Positions 9,411-20,900 of a stretch of 64,000 nt of DNA are shown here, piece after piece; position 1 is the first letter of the stretch, and every line of letters starts with the position of its first letter. The notes below the pieces were generated by a model that searched no databases, was not told the DNA's origin, and saw nothing but the letters and a program-made list of their open reading frames with translations. The stretch covers positions 305,197,950-305,261,949 of the forward strand of contig NC_081408.1 of NCBI RefSeq assembly GCF_030272615.1. Reading direction: 5' to 3'. A program made the position numbers and the translations under genes. Origin of the DNA: Cryptomeria japonica (lineage: Eukaryota; Streptophyta; Pinopsida; Cupressales; Cupressaceae).

Positions 9411-11512
9411 CAAAAATGAGATTTTTGGCCTCATAGCATCATCAAATTTAGTAAGTTGTTGGCCGGGTCTGATTCAAAATTTCATATGAGTTCCCTTTGT
9501 GCCTCGTACAAGTTCCTTTGTGTCCTCGTACGAGCAGAGAGAATCATCGTACGATCAGGTGAGAATTGTCGTACAAAATTTTATCTCTGTGTTTTTAAAA
9601 TAGTTTATATTTTAGGGTTTTCATGCTTCAATTTGGTTATTACTAATGCTAACCCTGGTCTGTTTTTAATTTTTTTGGTAGCCTAACTGATTTCTGTAGG
9701 ACGATTGTCGAAGATTACGCTTGTCAAAGCTTCATTTCATCCAAACATCATGACTACTAATGTATCTATTTTGCAGGTTGCCTAGGACGACTCAACCAAA
9801 CTTTATGTCTTCTTTAAGCTTTTTAGGCACACTTATTTTTGCTAAAGGGAATGAATAAACATTTATTATGTGTTTTAATGATAGGAGAGTATGCTCTCAC
9901 CTTTTTTAGGTGATCAGAAAGCTAGACTCATCTTTTGCTTTCAATAGTGCATATCTTTAGCGGGCCTGCCCTCCCAAGGAGCTAATAACTCTAAGCCATT
10001 AAGATCGGTGAGAGGGTAACGAACCAAGTGGGAATAGCTAACGCCAAGTACTCCAACCCACTATAAAATAAGCGTGATTTGATGAAAATCAAGTTGATGA
10101 CAGTGCTCGGGAATAGCTCTCCTCCATACCTTCGGGTATATCAAACCTTGGTTTTCAAGGCTGGGAGACCTCTTAATTGAGTTTATACCTCGACGTGCCG
10201 AATAGATACCTTACTAGTTCCAATTAAATTAGAAGCTACCTGATTCACCTCCAAAAGGGTGATAATCTTTGTGCAAGAGAGATGGTAACTCTCTCAAGAC
10301 ACTTGCCATATCATGCCCCCATTAGTGTTTGGAGTCGGATAATACGACGTTGAGAATCCATTGCGTGAGACTCAACGGTCGTATTCTGATTAGCTATTGG
10401 GTGTGTACCTAAGCTTGCAAGAAAAGGTTTTCTCTCTCAGCCAGCTTCCTTAGGTAGCGTAATGTTCTTGAGGTCACTTATCATATCACGTGTTTGTTGT
10501 GTCTTCATACCTAAAACTAAAAATCAAACCTTTAAAACTAGAAAACATAAGAAAAACATCAAACTTCATTAATCAAAATTCTATCAAACAAACATTTTTG
10601 TCTCTATTTTGTTCTCTATCGTACGAGTTTGTTATTTTGTCGTACGAGGCATCTACTTTGTCATATGGTCCAGTGAGAATTGTCGTATGAGCCAATTTAG
10701 CAAAAAAATTGGGGTTATCTTTAATCGTCTGGTCCAGTGAGAATTGTCATACGAGCCAGGTTAGCAGAGAATTTTGTGTCATCATTTGTCATCTGATTTT
10801 GTGAGAAATCTCGTATGAGTTTGTCTTCTATCATGCAAAATTTCTAGTTTGTCATATGAGCCTGTCTAAATTATCATTCGGGGCTGTGTAATCTGTCATA
10901 TGAATTTATATCTTTGTCTATCCAGAATTGTTTTCTTGCATGTCTTTTTCAGATCTGTCATATTTGCTTGATTAATTTACAGTGAGCATAAACACCTATC
11001 ATCTGTCATTATGTGCTTGGATTGTCTTCTTGGTTTGTTTGGTCAAGTTATCATCTTCCAAATTGGATGCTAGAAATAGACACCTCAAGATTTTCAATTA
11101 TTCACATTCAACAAGTTCAAGATCTAAACATCTCAAAGTGCATCATCACCCTCTTTGATAAACTAATCACTCAAAACATAGTTTCTCATCGGGATCTATC
11201 ATCCTCTATCATGAAACTACAACATTTGGTCAGGACAACCTTGTCCCACATCATAGGATACATCATTCCTATTGGAATTGGTTTTTATCAAATCATCATC
11301 ATTGCACTCCAAAACCAAAGATCGAAAAACTTACAAACTTTTAGACACTTGAATCATCTTTTCATTTCATGTCACTCTGTCACATTTGCATTGGCATTTG
11401 ATCCCTTATCAAAATAGATTTTGGACAATCGAATCCTAGCTCAATATCTAACACACGTGTATGTCTATTTTAACTAGAGCATAGAGATGAAAGATTGCAG
11501 AAATAGAAAGAG
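9411..11512 (+). other. GypA+ leader: word clusters around a structured block
   Basis: This 2.1-kb leader has three parts. At 9505-9580 and again at 10615-10960 a short word related to TCGTACGAG recurs many times in slightly changed form. Between them, about 9890-10470 is a block that is strongly conserved with GypA- (about 38060-38640) and rich in inverted repeats. From 11013 to 11417 there is an open frame of 134 codons. It has no capsid or other gag motif I can recognise, and it is broken in the other copy, so I treat it as leader or gag remnant. No functional gag capsid domain is seen. Confidence 0.6.
10126..10385 (+). ncRNA. Predicted structured RNA domain in the GypA+ leader
   Basis: Five stem-loops can be read by eye in order. 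ATACC-TTCG-GGTAT is at 10126-10139. CCTTG-gtttt-CAAGG is at 10146-10160. TCACC ... GGTGA lies near 10245-10262. GAGAG ... CTCTC is at 10277-10295. A long stem has arms at 10341-10354 and 10371-10385, with 14 pairs and one bulged G. All are also present in GypA-. A role in RNA packaging, dimerisation or translation of the element RNA is inference only. Confidence 0.5.
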
Positions 11513-11517
11513 AAACA

Positions 11518-12505
11518 TTGGAAATAACTGAAGAGCATAACAACATGAAATACCAAATAAAAATACAAGAAGAAGACATAACAAGCCAACATATCAGAGC
11601 AATCAAACAAGTCCAAAATCAAAAACCAACTATGTCAAAACCTCACAAGGATTCAAAAACATCTCCAAAGAAAGGTGTCTCTTTTATGCAACTCTTAAAG
11701 AGATCCCTAATGGATTTTGCTAAAGAAGATCAAGATCGCACACCTATGTCTAGCAATGGCTCATCCCCCCATAAGCAAATTGACTCTCCAAAGGCATCTA
11801 TTCCTACAACTCTTGAAAACTTGCAAGAATCTTCTATAGCATCCTCACCAAACAATATACCCATCAAACCTATTTCAGAGGATCCTATTCAAAGCTCATC
11901 TCCTTCATATCCAAGCATTGATTCCTTGAAACATCCCCATAACGCTCCCTTTCAAATTGAAGTCCTCATTCATAGAACGCTCGTTAAACATGTCCTAATA
12001 GATGGGAGAGCTGGCTTAAACATTTGCTTATTGAGTCTTGTTTGTACTCTAGGTTAGTCAAAAGATGTAGTTGATCCCCTGGAAAAAGATCACATTCCAA
12101 GCATATGATGAAGAAGAACATTCCTCCAAAGGAATTGTGATATTACCCCTCAGAGTGGGACCTTTGCAGAAAGACACAACATGCCAAGTTTTTGACTTGG
12201 ACTTACCATACAACCTACTCTTGGGAAGACCATGGATACATGACATACAGGCTATTCCATCAACATGTCATCAGTGCATGAAATTTCCATATAATGGGGA
12301 GGAAATCACGATCTCACCAGACTCAAATCCATTGCAGTGTTGTAGTAATCTGAAATCAGCTCAAGAGGTCATTGTTTCACATAATAGAGAGACAACATCT
12401 TCAAGCACACAATCCAAGGAAAAATCATTTGCCTCAATTTTGTCAAACATGGAAAAACAAATGCAGCTAAAAGATCGAGGGAGCAGAGAGTATTTGCTAT
12501 CATGA
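11518..12505 (+). pseudogene. GypA+ gag-linker and aspartic protease, frameshifted
   Basis: The first frame (11518-12057) begins with a Lys/Ser/Pro-rich region without recognisable capsid. It reaches the retropepsin active-site region V-L-I-D-G-R-A-G-L-N-I at 11995-12027, with the catalytic Asp at 12001-12003. GypA- reads I-D-G-G-A-G at the same place, so the second Gly of this family has become Arg here. A stop and frameshift near 12055 move the rest of the protease to another frame (12071-12505). That frame has the flap and the L-L-G-R-P-W-I block near 12220-12240, the usual conserved C-terminal motif. The protease would process the polyprotein. With the frameshift and altered active-site loop it is not functional. 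Confidence 0.8.
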
Positions 12506-13206
12506 AAAAACAAACAAGAGCAACTTCAAATTGAAAGGGAAGAAGAAGATGTAGGAATCAATATAATTCACATGTATGCAAGACAAGCATTAGGAACTAG
12601 CCCACTTGAATCAAAATCACATTTAGTTGACTTTGACTTAATCGAGGACAATTAGGAGCTGCTTGCAAAAGGTCATTCTGATGAGAGTATCATTCTATCA
12701 TGACTCCTAATATCTTTGAAACTATCCAACATGAGGATCCTTCATCCTTAATCCCTCCTTAACCTATGGACTAGGAAAATGAAGGACATATTGTCATTGA
12801 TACCTATCCTAATGACCACGCCATATCCTTATATATTAATGAAATAAAAACCGCAACAAATTTCACCAAGGATTCTACTAACACATCTTCCAATCAAGTG
12901 GGTGCCAAATCTCCTAGTCGCAAAAATGAAAATAAAGAAAACAATATCAGGTATAATGCTGAAAACCATTTATTGGCAACATTAGACCAAGAAAAAGTAA
13001 AAAGAAAGGACGCATCTAACGGTGAAAACCTCCTTGAGGCACCGAAAGATGGGAAATTTGACACCTTACCTAAATTTTATCAAGAGAGGTCATTTATCCT
13101 AATAGAACTAGGAGAGGCAGTTATCATTGGCACAATTGATCTGCATCCAACAATCTCTCTATCAAAACATGAAGTACAAAATTATTTGGAACCCTTCAAA
13201 AGATAG
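12506..13206 (+). pseudogene. GypA+ linker between protease and RNase H
   Basis: A Glu/Lys/Ser-rich linker is recognisable by alignment with GypA- (35400-36130). It contains the Q-E-Q-L-Q-I-E-R block near 12510-12540, stops at about 12655 and 12700, and a deletion of about 36 bp near 12700 relative to GypA-. The frame reopens at 12898 and runs to 13206. It has no catalytic motif. Its end leads into the pre-RT motif F-T-W-S-Y at 13216. Confidence 0.6.
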
Positions 13207-13671
13207 AAAATCATTTTTACTTGGTCATATATAGACATTCCAGGGTTTGATCCATATCTTACAATACATCACCCAAATATCAGTCCAAGAGCAAGCATTA
13301 ATAATGATACACAACATGGATCAGGAGTAGGTATTCTATTCATCACACCACAAGGTCATACAATTCCAAAATCATACAAATTAAGCTTTCCATGCACCAC
13401 CAATACAGTAGAATATGAAGATTTTGTTACAGGCATCAAAATGACTATAGAATGGAACATTACACAACTTCAAGTCTTTAGAGACTCTCAGCTCATCATC
13501 AATCAAATTAATGACAATTATCAAACAAATGAGGAAAAGTTAATGCCTTATAAAAAGATGGTTGATGATATAAAGAAATACTTTTTAGAAATAAATTTTC
13601 AGCAGATTCCAAGGAATGACAACAAAGCAGCAAATGCCATGAATACACTTGCTTCTCTACTTCAAACATAG
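13207..13671 (+). pseudogene. GypA+ remnant of RT start fused to the second-type RNase H
   Basis: After a stop at 13204-13206 the frame reads F-T-W-S-Y-I-D-I-P-G-F-D-P-Y and then H-H-P-N-I. This is the block that sits just before the RT core in Gypsy elements. About 15 codons later it is already in the RNase H fold, with G-V-G-I-L-F-I-T-P-Q-G. So the RT palm and thumb and the first RNase H are missing, with the junction at about 13276-13322. The RNase H is the extra one of Tat/Ogre-type elements. It shows V-E-Y-E, R-D-S-Q-L-I-I and N-D-N-K-A-A-N-A-M. The last normally reads ADAM, so the catalytic Asp is Asn. It ends at a TAG at 13669-13671. Confidence 0.8.
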
Positions 13672-15033
13672 GAAAATCAACAACGTTATGAATTCCTGGT
13701 GGAAAAGTTGTTTTACCCTGCTCATAATTGTCTTGATTCCCAAACTATTTGTCACCTTGTTGGGCATGATTCCTCCCATTATGGTCAAACTTACACATAC
13801 CTAAAAGATAATATCCTCCCTCCTGACTTATCAAAAAATCAAAAGAGAAACTTTGTTCGCCAATCCTCCCATTATACTCTCATCGTGGATACCCTGTTTA
13901 AACGAGGTCTAGACGATACTCTTTTAAGGTGTCTTGAACAAGAAGAATCTAAGAAGGCCTTACATGAAGTCCATAATGATATTTGTGGCACTCATTCAAG
14001 TGGTCTTACCCTTTAAAAAAAACTCATACGCTTGGGCTATTATTGGCCAACTATGGAATGAGATTCTTTTCAGATAGCTAGAACATCCAAACAATGTCAG
14101 ATCCATGGGAATTTGATTCATGCACCAACAAAAGAACTTCATGCTTTGGCAACATCTTTGCCTTTTTTCCAATGGGGTCTTGATCTAGTAGGAAAGATAA
14201 ATCCTTCTTCATCTAATGGTCACAAATTCATCCTTGTAGCTATAGAATATTTCACAAAATGGATTGAGGCAGTACCTCTCACAAATATCACAGGAAAACA
14301 AATTGTTGCATTTATCTTGAACTACATCATCTGTCGCTATGGAATACCCATGACCATTATCATTGATAATGGGCAATCGTTCAAGAATCAGGATGTCCAA
14401 GAGCTATGTAGGAAATTCAAGATCCAACAAAGATTTTCTACACCATACTATCCACAAGGGAATGGGCAAGCAAAAGCATCAAACAAAACTATTTTGAAAA
14501 TCCTCAAAAAGAAAATGAATGATGCTGGAAGAGATTGGCATATTCAATTGAACCCTGCTCTATGGGTCTATCATACTAGTATCTACACACCAACAGGTGC
14601 CACACCTTTCTCTCTTGTTTATGGATCAGAAGCAATATTGCCAATAGAAGTAGAGATACCTTCTCTACGAGTATCATTAAAAGGTCTTATCCTAGATAAA
14701 GAACAACGAGTATCTAGATTGCAGGAGTTAGAATTGATCCATGAACAAAGACAAAATGCCTTTGATCATTTAAAGGTATATCAACAAAAAATGTGTCAGA
14801 ATTATAATCACAGGGTCAAACCGATAACATTTCAAATTGGGGAACTAATACTAAAGGAAAATCCACACAACCAACTAGATCGAGAAAAGAAAGGAAAGTT
14901 CAAACCAAACTGGTTAGGTCCATTTATGATCACAACAGTATTTGGGTCAGGAGCATATCAGCTATCAACACAGAACGGGGATCAGCTCGATGAACCCATC
15001 AATAGCGTGCATCTGAAGAAGTTTTATGTCTGA
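13672..15033 (+). pseudogene. GypA+ integrase with GPF C-terminus, catalytic Glu lost
   Basis: The integrase inserts element cDNA into the genome. The N-terminal zinc region reads H-E-V-H ... C-G-T-H ... S-K-Q-C, where GypA- has C-K-Q-C, so one zinc Cys is Ser here. Stops at 14014-14016 and near 14060 interrupt it. From 14113 the frame stays open to 15033. The core shows W-G-L-D-L-V-G (Asp 1) and I-D-N-G-Q (Asp 2). The Glu block reads N-G-Q-A-K-A-S-N, so catalytic Glu at 14473-14475 is Lys. The C-terminal G-K-F-K-P-N-W-L-G-P-F is the GPY/F module, and no chromodomain follows. Confidence 0.85.
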
Positions 15034-16777
15034 AAAAAGAAGAAAAATAAAAAATAGGGAAAAAGCAAAAAATCCAAAAAATAGTGAAAAAGTAGAAAAA
15101 TAAAAAACAATGAAAAAACAGAAAAATAAAAAACAGTGAAAAAGCAGAAAATCCCCAAAAAAATCAAATATGAGAAAAAGAGCAATAAAAACAAATGGTG
15201 AAAATCTGGCAACAAACGCTATCTGTCAGCTATCTCTTTCATCTATTGGTTCATGCATCCTTTCGCTTCCATTCATTCAATGTTGTTCATATGCATAATA
15301 AAGCCTTTGTATATACATAGGCATCCCGGGTGGATCCTCGCCATGGTTTGGATCATTGGGTATATCATACTGAATTTGTTTCTAGGCTTGGGGCAAAATC
15401 CTGCACCTAGCTGGGGGCAAATTTTTTTATCATTTTGAGCTTAATCAAACAGGTAGAACAACAGTTAGGCAACCCTTATCAAGCAAAAACTGAGACACAT
15501 CCAACATTGAACACGAGATCAAATTGTCAACCATCAAACTATCACAAAGTCAGTCTAAGAACATTTACACACTTTTCAATGGATGATATCTTTTGGATAA
15601 TGATTTTAACATGCTTGTTCAACTTTTCTATCTTGATTTTTGCTATCATGATTTTTGAGTGACTCCAGGATGTCACTGACTAGAGGAACAAGGAAGGAAA
15701 CTGATATTTTCTTGTCTATTTTCTATAAATTAATTGTTAATATGTGCAAATTTGTCTCGAGACATGATCATCGGAGTATCATCAAAGACATTTTTGATTT
15801 GAATATAGAAATGGTTAATACTGCCTATTTTATCTAAGCAACACTCAGGTCATCTTGGTTCAATTATACCTCGATGCTTGTGCTAACTTGCCATATCAAA
15901 ATCCAAGAAAGTCGTGCTCAAGTCATCATGGTTTAATTATACCATTGATGTTTGCACTCACTTCCCACATTTAAAAAGCTCAATGATGACAAAACACAAT
16001 ATCCCAGTGACTGGTCCAGTCATAGCTTTGCATTTCATTTGCATTGGCATTTGCATTTAGGTTGCATTTCATTCTTGCATGGGATCCCGCATGCTCATTT
16101 TATCCAAGGTTAAATATATCATAGGAATCATCAAGGAATCATCATGAGTGTATACACAATCAGAATGATGACTCATCTCTCTCCAGATATTATCGACCCA
16201 ACAAAAATCTTATATTTCCCCTCTCAACAGAACCAACATTAGCATATCTAAATCTTCCTGCAGCTTGATATCAATAAACTGTCAGTTCTTTACCCAATCA
16301 ACCTTATCAATTCTATTAATCAATCACATCTAAATCGATCCTATCACGTCTTATACAGGATTTATCTTTCCTAAAACAAGACATTCTGATCATGTCTTAT
16401 ACAAGATATATCATTCTTGAAACTAGACGCTTTGATCATCTTTGTCTTATATAGGAGGTGTCATTCCTGAAACCACACTAAATCTTGATCTTATCAATCT
16501 AATCAGTCAAGCTTTATCAATAATCAAGAGCCACATCACTGTGATCGTAGAACTCGCATTTTCATCAACCATAGTTGCATAAATCAAATCATTTCTAATC
16601 GGGATATCAATTTCGCAAAGATCCAAAAACTCCAAAGGTCAATTATCTCAATTGATCTCCCGAGGGGGCATCATCATACCACAATATATCAATCAATAGC
16701 TGGGGCATCCTATCAAACCAATATCATCATCAAAATGAGATTATTCTTTGAATCAACGTGTCATCACACCTCGCTTC
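15034..16777 (+). other. GypA+ long 3' noncoding region
   Basis: Right after the integrase stop, 15035-15185 is an A-rich array built from irregular units of the type 'cagtgaaaaagcagaaaaa'. GypA- has the matching T-rich array at 33330-33510. The rest shows no gene. Near 16330-16490 are three degenerate copies of a unit with 'gtcttatacagga...cctgaaac'. It is the counterpart of the clearer tandem array of GypA- at 31958-32145. The short open frames in here have no motif. Confidence 0.6.
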
Positions 16778-16791
16778 AAAGAGGGGCAAAA
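16778..16791 (+). other. Polypurine tract of GypA+
   Basis: AAAGAGGGGCAAAA directly precedes the 3' LTR. It is the expected primer for second-strand synthesis. The same sequence in reverse complement is at 31664-31677. Confidence 0.85.
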
Positions 16792-17910
16792 TGTATACAC
16801 CTAAAAATGGTCTGAAGATATTTAATTAAATAAGCAATTATTTAATTAATCCCCCTTCCTAATTTAATTGAATTCATTAGGCAATTCAATTAGATTCTCC
16901 CTTTTATCTACTTATTAATAAATCTAAGGATTTATTTAATAGGTTCATTTCAATAGTCCCCTTTGATAAATTAATTCAAATTAATTAATCCTCCCCCCAC
17001 TTCAATCAATTCTTCTAATCCTCTAATTAATTAAAACAAATCAATTTATGAATTGTTGAGAATTAATTAGTCTTTTCCTATTATTTGAATTTTTAAATTC
17101 AAATTACCCACATGCCTCCTAACTTCTAACCACCTAACCTTGGGTTTGCCTAACCTTATCCTATCTTGCACATTCTAACCTCCTTATCCTAACCTCCTCT
17201 AGTGTGGATATTTTCTTCTTGAGACACATGGCACTTTGGCCACATATGTCCTCTCTTGGACACTTGCCCTTTTATGAGCAAGGCTCCTTGACACTTGTCA
17301 CCATAGAGATGACAAGTGTTCCTTCCTCCTATCTCTTCTCCAACCTCCTCCAATTTCACCCTTGATATCTTCAGACTCAATCTTGATTGTTGATTCCTGC
17401 CACCTCACCCCTAGCCTTGGAAATCCTATAAATATCCCCCATTTTGGAGCAATAAGGATCCCATCTCATTATCAATTTAGGCATTGTTACTATAGGAATA
17501 TCATTTGAGAAATTATTGTTATAGGAAATTGCATTAGCTTAATTTGATCATTTTCTAGCATAATTGTTGAATCATGTAGCTTAATCAATCTCTTTTCTAG
17601 CTTAATTGCATCATCATCATAGCTTAATAATGTACACCATTAGCTTAATTAGTCTCTTGGATCAATCTAGCATAATCAATCTCATCTTTGCATGTCATTA
17701 TCATTTTAAATCCTCCATCTAGGTGTAGTCAAGTCACTGGGATTACTTATCTAGATCTGAGAAAAAATTCATACTCGCATATCTTAGGAGGTGATAGGTT
17801 GCTTTGTCATGCTTCATCTTTGTTTGCTTATTATTTTCTATCCATGCTTGTAATGATCTATTGAGTGTTTTGTGTTGCAGTTGCAGGTATCACACTTCAC
17901 AGGCACGACA
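16792..17910 (+). repeat. 3' LTR of GypA+
   Basis: This 1119-bp LTR starts TGTATACACC and ends GCACGACA. The TATA box TATAAATA is at 17427-17434. It is closely similar to the 5' LTR, with scattered substitutions, single-base indels and the roughly 35-bp length difference in the CCTAAC-rich part. ATACC follows at 17911-17915. Confidence 0.9.
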
Positions 17911-17915
17911 ATACC
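17911..17915. repeat. Target site duplication (right) of GypA+
   Basis: ATACC, identical to 8231-8235. Confidence 0.9.
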
Positions 17916-20900
17916 TCTGCTCCTTCTCAAGGTCTCAACCACTCCAATGTGAAATTAGACTCTTACCCCTAACAAGGGATGGTAGAAAACTTCTACACAC
18001 TTCCTAAGACCTATCAAGATCTCTCATCATGCTATTTTGGAACACAAGGCAAATACTGGCTTTTGAGGCTTAGACTAGCCTACCAGTTAGTAGCCCTATT
18101 TCACTGTCTTTTTGGATTTTTCTCCAAACTATACCAAACAACACCCTAAAAAAATTAGGGTTTCAGATACCCTTTTGGAACTACTATCAATTTCCAAAAT
18201 ATTAGTCTTCCACCCTATTCCCACACTCTTCAACACCTACTTGGTTCACAGGTCTAATTGATCAAGTTAGGATGGTTTTACAAAGGAAGCATGTGAGAAT
18301 GGGGTCACAGGAAGCTTCTAACTCTTTAGGAGGCTTATTCTATGTCCCAATGTTCCCAATCCATCAATTAACTCATCAATGCATCATTATTAATTGTGTG
18401 CACAATGAATCCCATTCTATGCTAATTTAAACCCTCAAACAATTTAGACTAGGGCTTGGTGGTAAAATTACCAAACCAACTCCTCTGACCTCGCCCTTTT
18501 GGAATCTCAGAATACATACCCCTAAATTTCATTCTACTAATGTCCATTGGATTCCAATGGGTAGATTGCAAGTTAGGGCTCCATTTGCATTGTAACCCTT
18601 GAAAATGGAGGGTTTCAGACATATAGAGAGTAAACCGCTTATATCTTCCTCCAAAATTCACTTCAAGAGGTCAGACCAAGTGCATTGGATATGTGATTCA
18701 GGGCACTTTCCAATCAAATCATAATTTCATTATAGGATTTCACACCCTGTACGAACAATACAGAAAACTATAACTATTATGGCAAAATCAGATTTGTTCT
18801 ATTCACTTTCTCCACCAAACTTTACAAAACTTTCAACCACCCTTCCCCACGGTTGTTTCAAGTATATATAAACCATCCTCAATGTCCATAACCAACTTTT
18901 GAATAGTTATGAACGTTGGAGAGGTAGTTGGCATCCCACCGGCAACTTTGAAAAGTTGCTTGACAACAAAGTGCAACATTTCAGCAACTTGGACAATATT
19001 GGTTTTTAAGCACTTAGACCTTATGGAAACCCATCCAAGGTCATTATTTGACTCCAAACACCTAAGAAAACATCCTACACACACTAACATTGAAAATCCA
19101 AATTCCAAGCCTTCATGGCCTAATAGACCTCTAGGTTTATATGCTCACCTAAGAGATTATTGACCATACAAAAAGGCATTCAATTACATCAAGGGTGCTC
19201 ATTGATCCAACCCATTATTATAAAACAAATGAACATGTAAACACCACCATGGCCATGAACCTTTCTTGAAAAGTAGAAGGTGCTTTGTACCAGAAGCTCC
19301 TCCCCAAAAGGAGACATGGCAAAAATAAGTAGCTTTGTTTGCTATAGTTTGGTTTTTCGGTTTTTTGAATGGCCCTAAAGGTATTTTGGCTTATAGTTAT
19401 GGTTACTGGTTAATCCCGGACTTAACTATCTTTTTCCCTATGTGGCATATTTTAACTAAGACTTTTATATACTCTGTTAGTATGCGTAGTATGTTTAAAG
19501 TTTTTGATAGAGGAAACTCTAGGAGGTTGTGATTTTATTGTTTATCTACTAACAATTTTTTATCTACTGTTATCTTGACTATACCTAGGTGAGCCCCCTA
19601 GTTTTGGCTGCTTTTAATATAAAAAACAAGTGTATTTGAATAAATATATAGTGGTTGTTTAAGTTATTCTTCAATAAATATTACATCAAACAATTTCAAA
19701 ATAGTTGGTATCTTTATTTGAACAATTTCAATTACTTTAAGCAATATTGTATGCTTTGTTCATTGACCAATATAAGTTACATTGAACAAAATATGATTCT
19801 AGAATATGATATCTTTTCTTTACAATTATTCTTTTCAATGCTCATTGCTTGGAATAATATGTAAAAGATCTATTGCTTAATATTATTTACATTTATTTAT
19901 GCATCTAACACAAGTGTTGTAATTGATAATTATGATTTTAATTGTCCTCTTTGATTATCTATTTTTAATTTCATGTTCTATTGTTTATTTTTTTATATTT
20001 CACCTTCTCATTTCTACATACTATTAAAATGTCAAACATAGAAAGAAATAATATGCAATATACATTCCACCACATAAATGGGAATGGCTCATTCTAGGCC
20101 CAATTGATTCCACCACATTGGCACATATTTTCTCTACAGATTGTCCATTGACTGAATAATCCTCTAGGTTCATAATAAGTGAATAATTTCTTAAGGGTAG
20201 TTTTAATGTGATCTACTATTTTGATGTGATCTCCTATTTTTTATCAAATTGCATGGACCTGCACCACAATTCAAAAATTCCTAGATAAGTTAGCACATGC
20301 ATATATTAATGATTATCTTCTTCCACCAATTGTTTACAGTGAATCTATGATAAAATAATGTGTGATTCTCTTGTGGGGGATTTACTCCCCCATGAAATGC
20401 TTAAATAATGTGAGGTGGCTTCTTGTATTTACAATGCTCAACAAATGTTTGTCCTTAATAATTGCGAGTTGATATTCACGTAGGCCCTAGAAGCACATAG
20501 TTCCCACTTGGGCAAGAATCTATCAACTAGAATGTCAAACATCTTCCAAGGATTCAGATTTCTATACATGCATGTTCTTTCTTTAGCCCATGCTCCATCT
20601 TCAACATCTATGACATCCACTCTATAATGCCCACTTCTTACCCAAGGGAACATCACTAAGAAGTAGCAATTTTTTTTAAACAACATATCACATAATTATT
20701 AAAGGAGATTATGGTCATATTCACTATAACATAATGATTCTAATTTAAACAATGCTCAACTATCAAAACTTGTCACTTCATACCTAATTTTTTCTTCCTC
20801 ATACAATACTTGGCTTGACCTCTCGAATGTTCTTGCACATATATGTCTACACATCTGGGTGCACAATATCAAATCTATCAAATGGTAGATTCATGATCAA

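Larger units (their letters stand above)
8236..17910 (+). mobile_element. GypA+: complete-length Ty3/Gypsy element (Tat-like), RT-less
   Basis: The 9.7-kb element has two LTRs (8236-9389 and 16792-17910), a primer binding site, a long leader, a pol-like reading, a long 3' noncoding region and a polypurine tract. It is flanked by the 5-bp duplication ATACC. Domain order is protease, second-type RNase H, integrase. There is no chromodomain, and the integrase carries a C-terminal GPF motif. This fits the Tat/Ogre side of Ty3/Gypsy. The RT core and the RT-linked RNase H are absent, as in the second copy at 30619. No capsid domain is visible. The coding part contains several stops and at least one frameshift. 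Confidence 0.9.

Noticed and set aside
9890-10470. Structured leader block as an rRNA or tRNA fragment
   Set aside because: No match to conserved rRNA or tRNA motifs; the sequence is private to the element family.
11013-11417. 134-codon frame in the GypA+ leader as a gag gene
   Set aside because: No capsid or zinc motif, and the matching region of GypA- is broken in all frames.
15024-15215. Phe/Leu-rich frame on the - strand after the integrase
   Set aside because: It is the complement of the A-rich array following the stop codon.
19335-19532. 65-codon hydrophobic frame, possible organelle-derived gene
   Set aside because: No match to any organelle protein I know, and no flanking organelle sequence.
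20438-20686. 82-codon frame on - strand with W-V-R-S-G-H-Y-R-V-D-V pattern
   Set aside because: Looks protein-like but has no known domain, start context or neighbouring exon; too short to call a gene.
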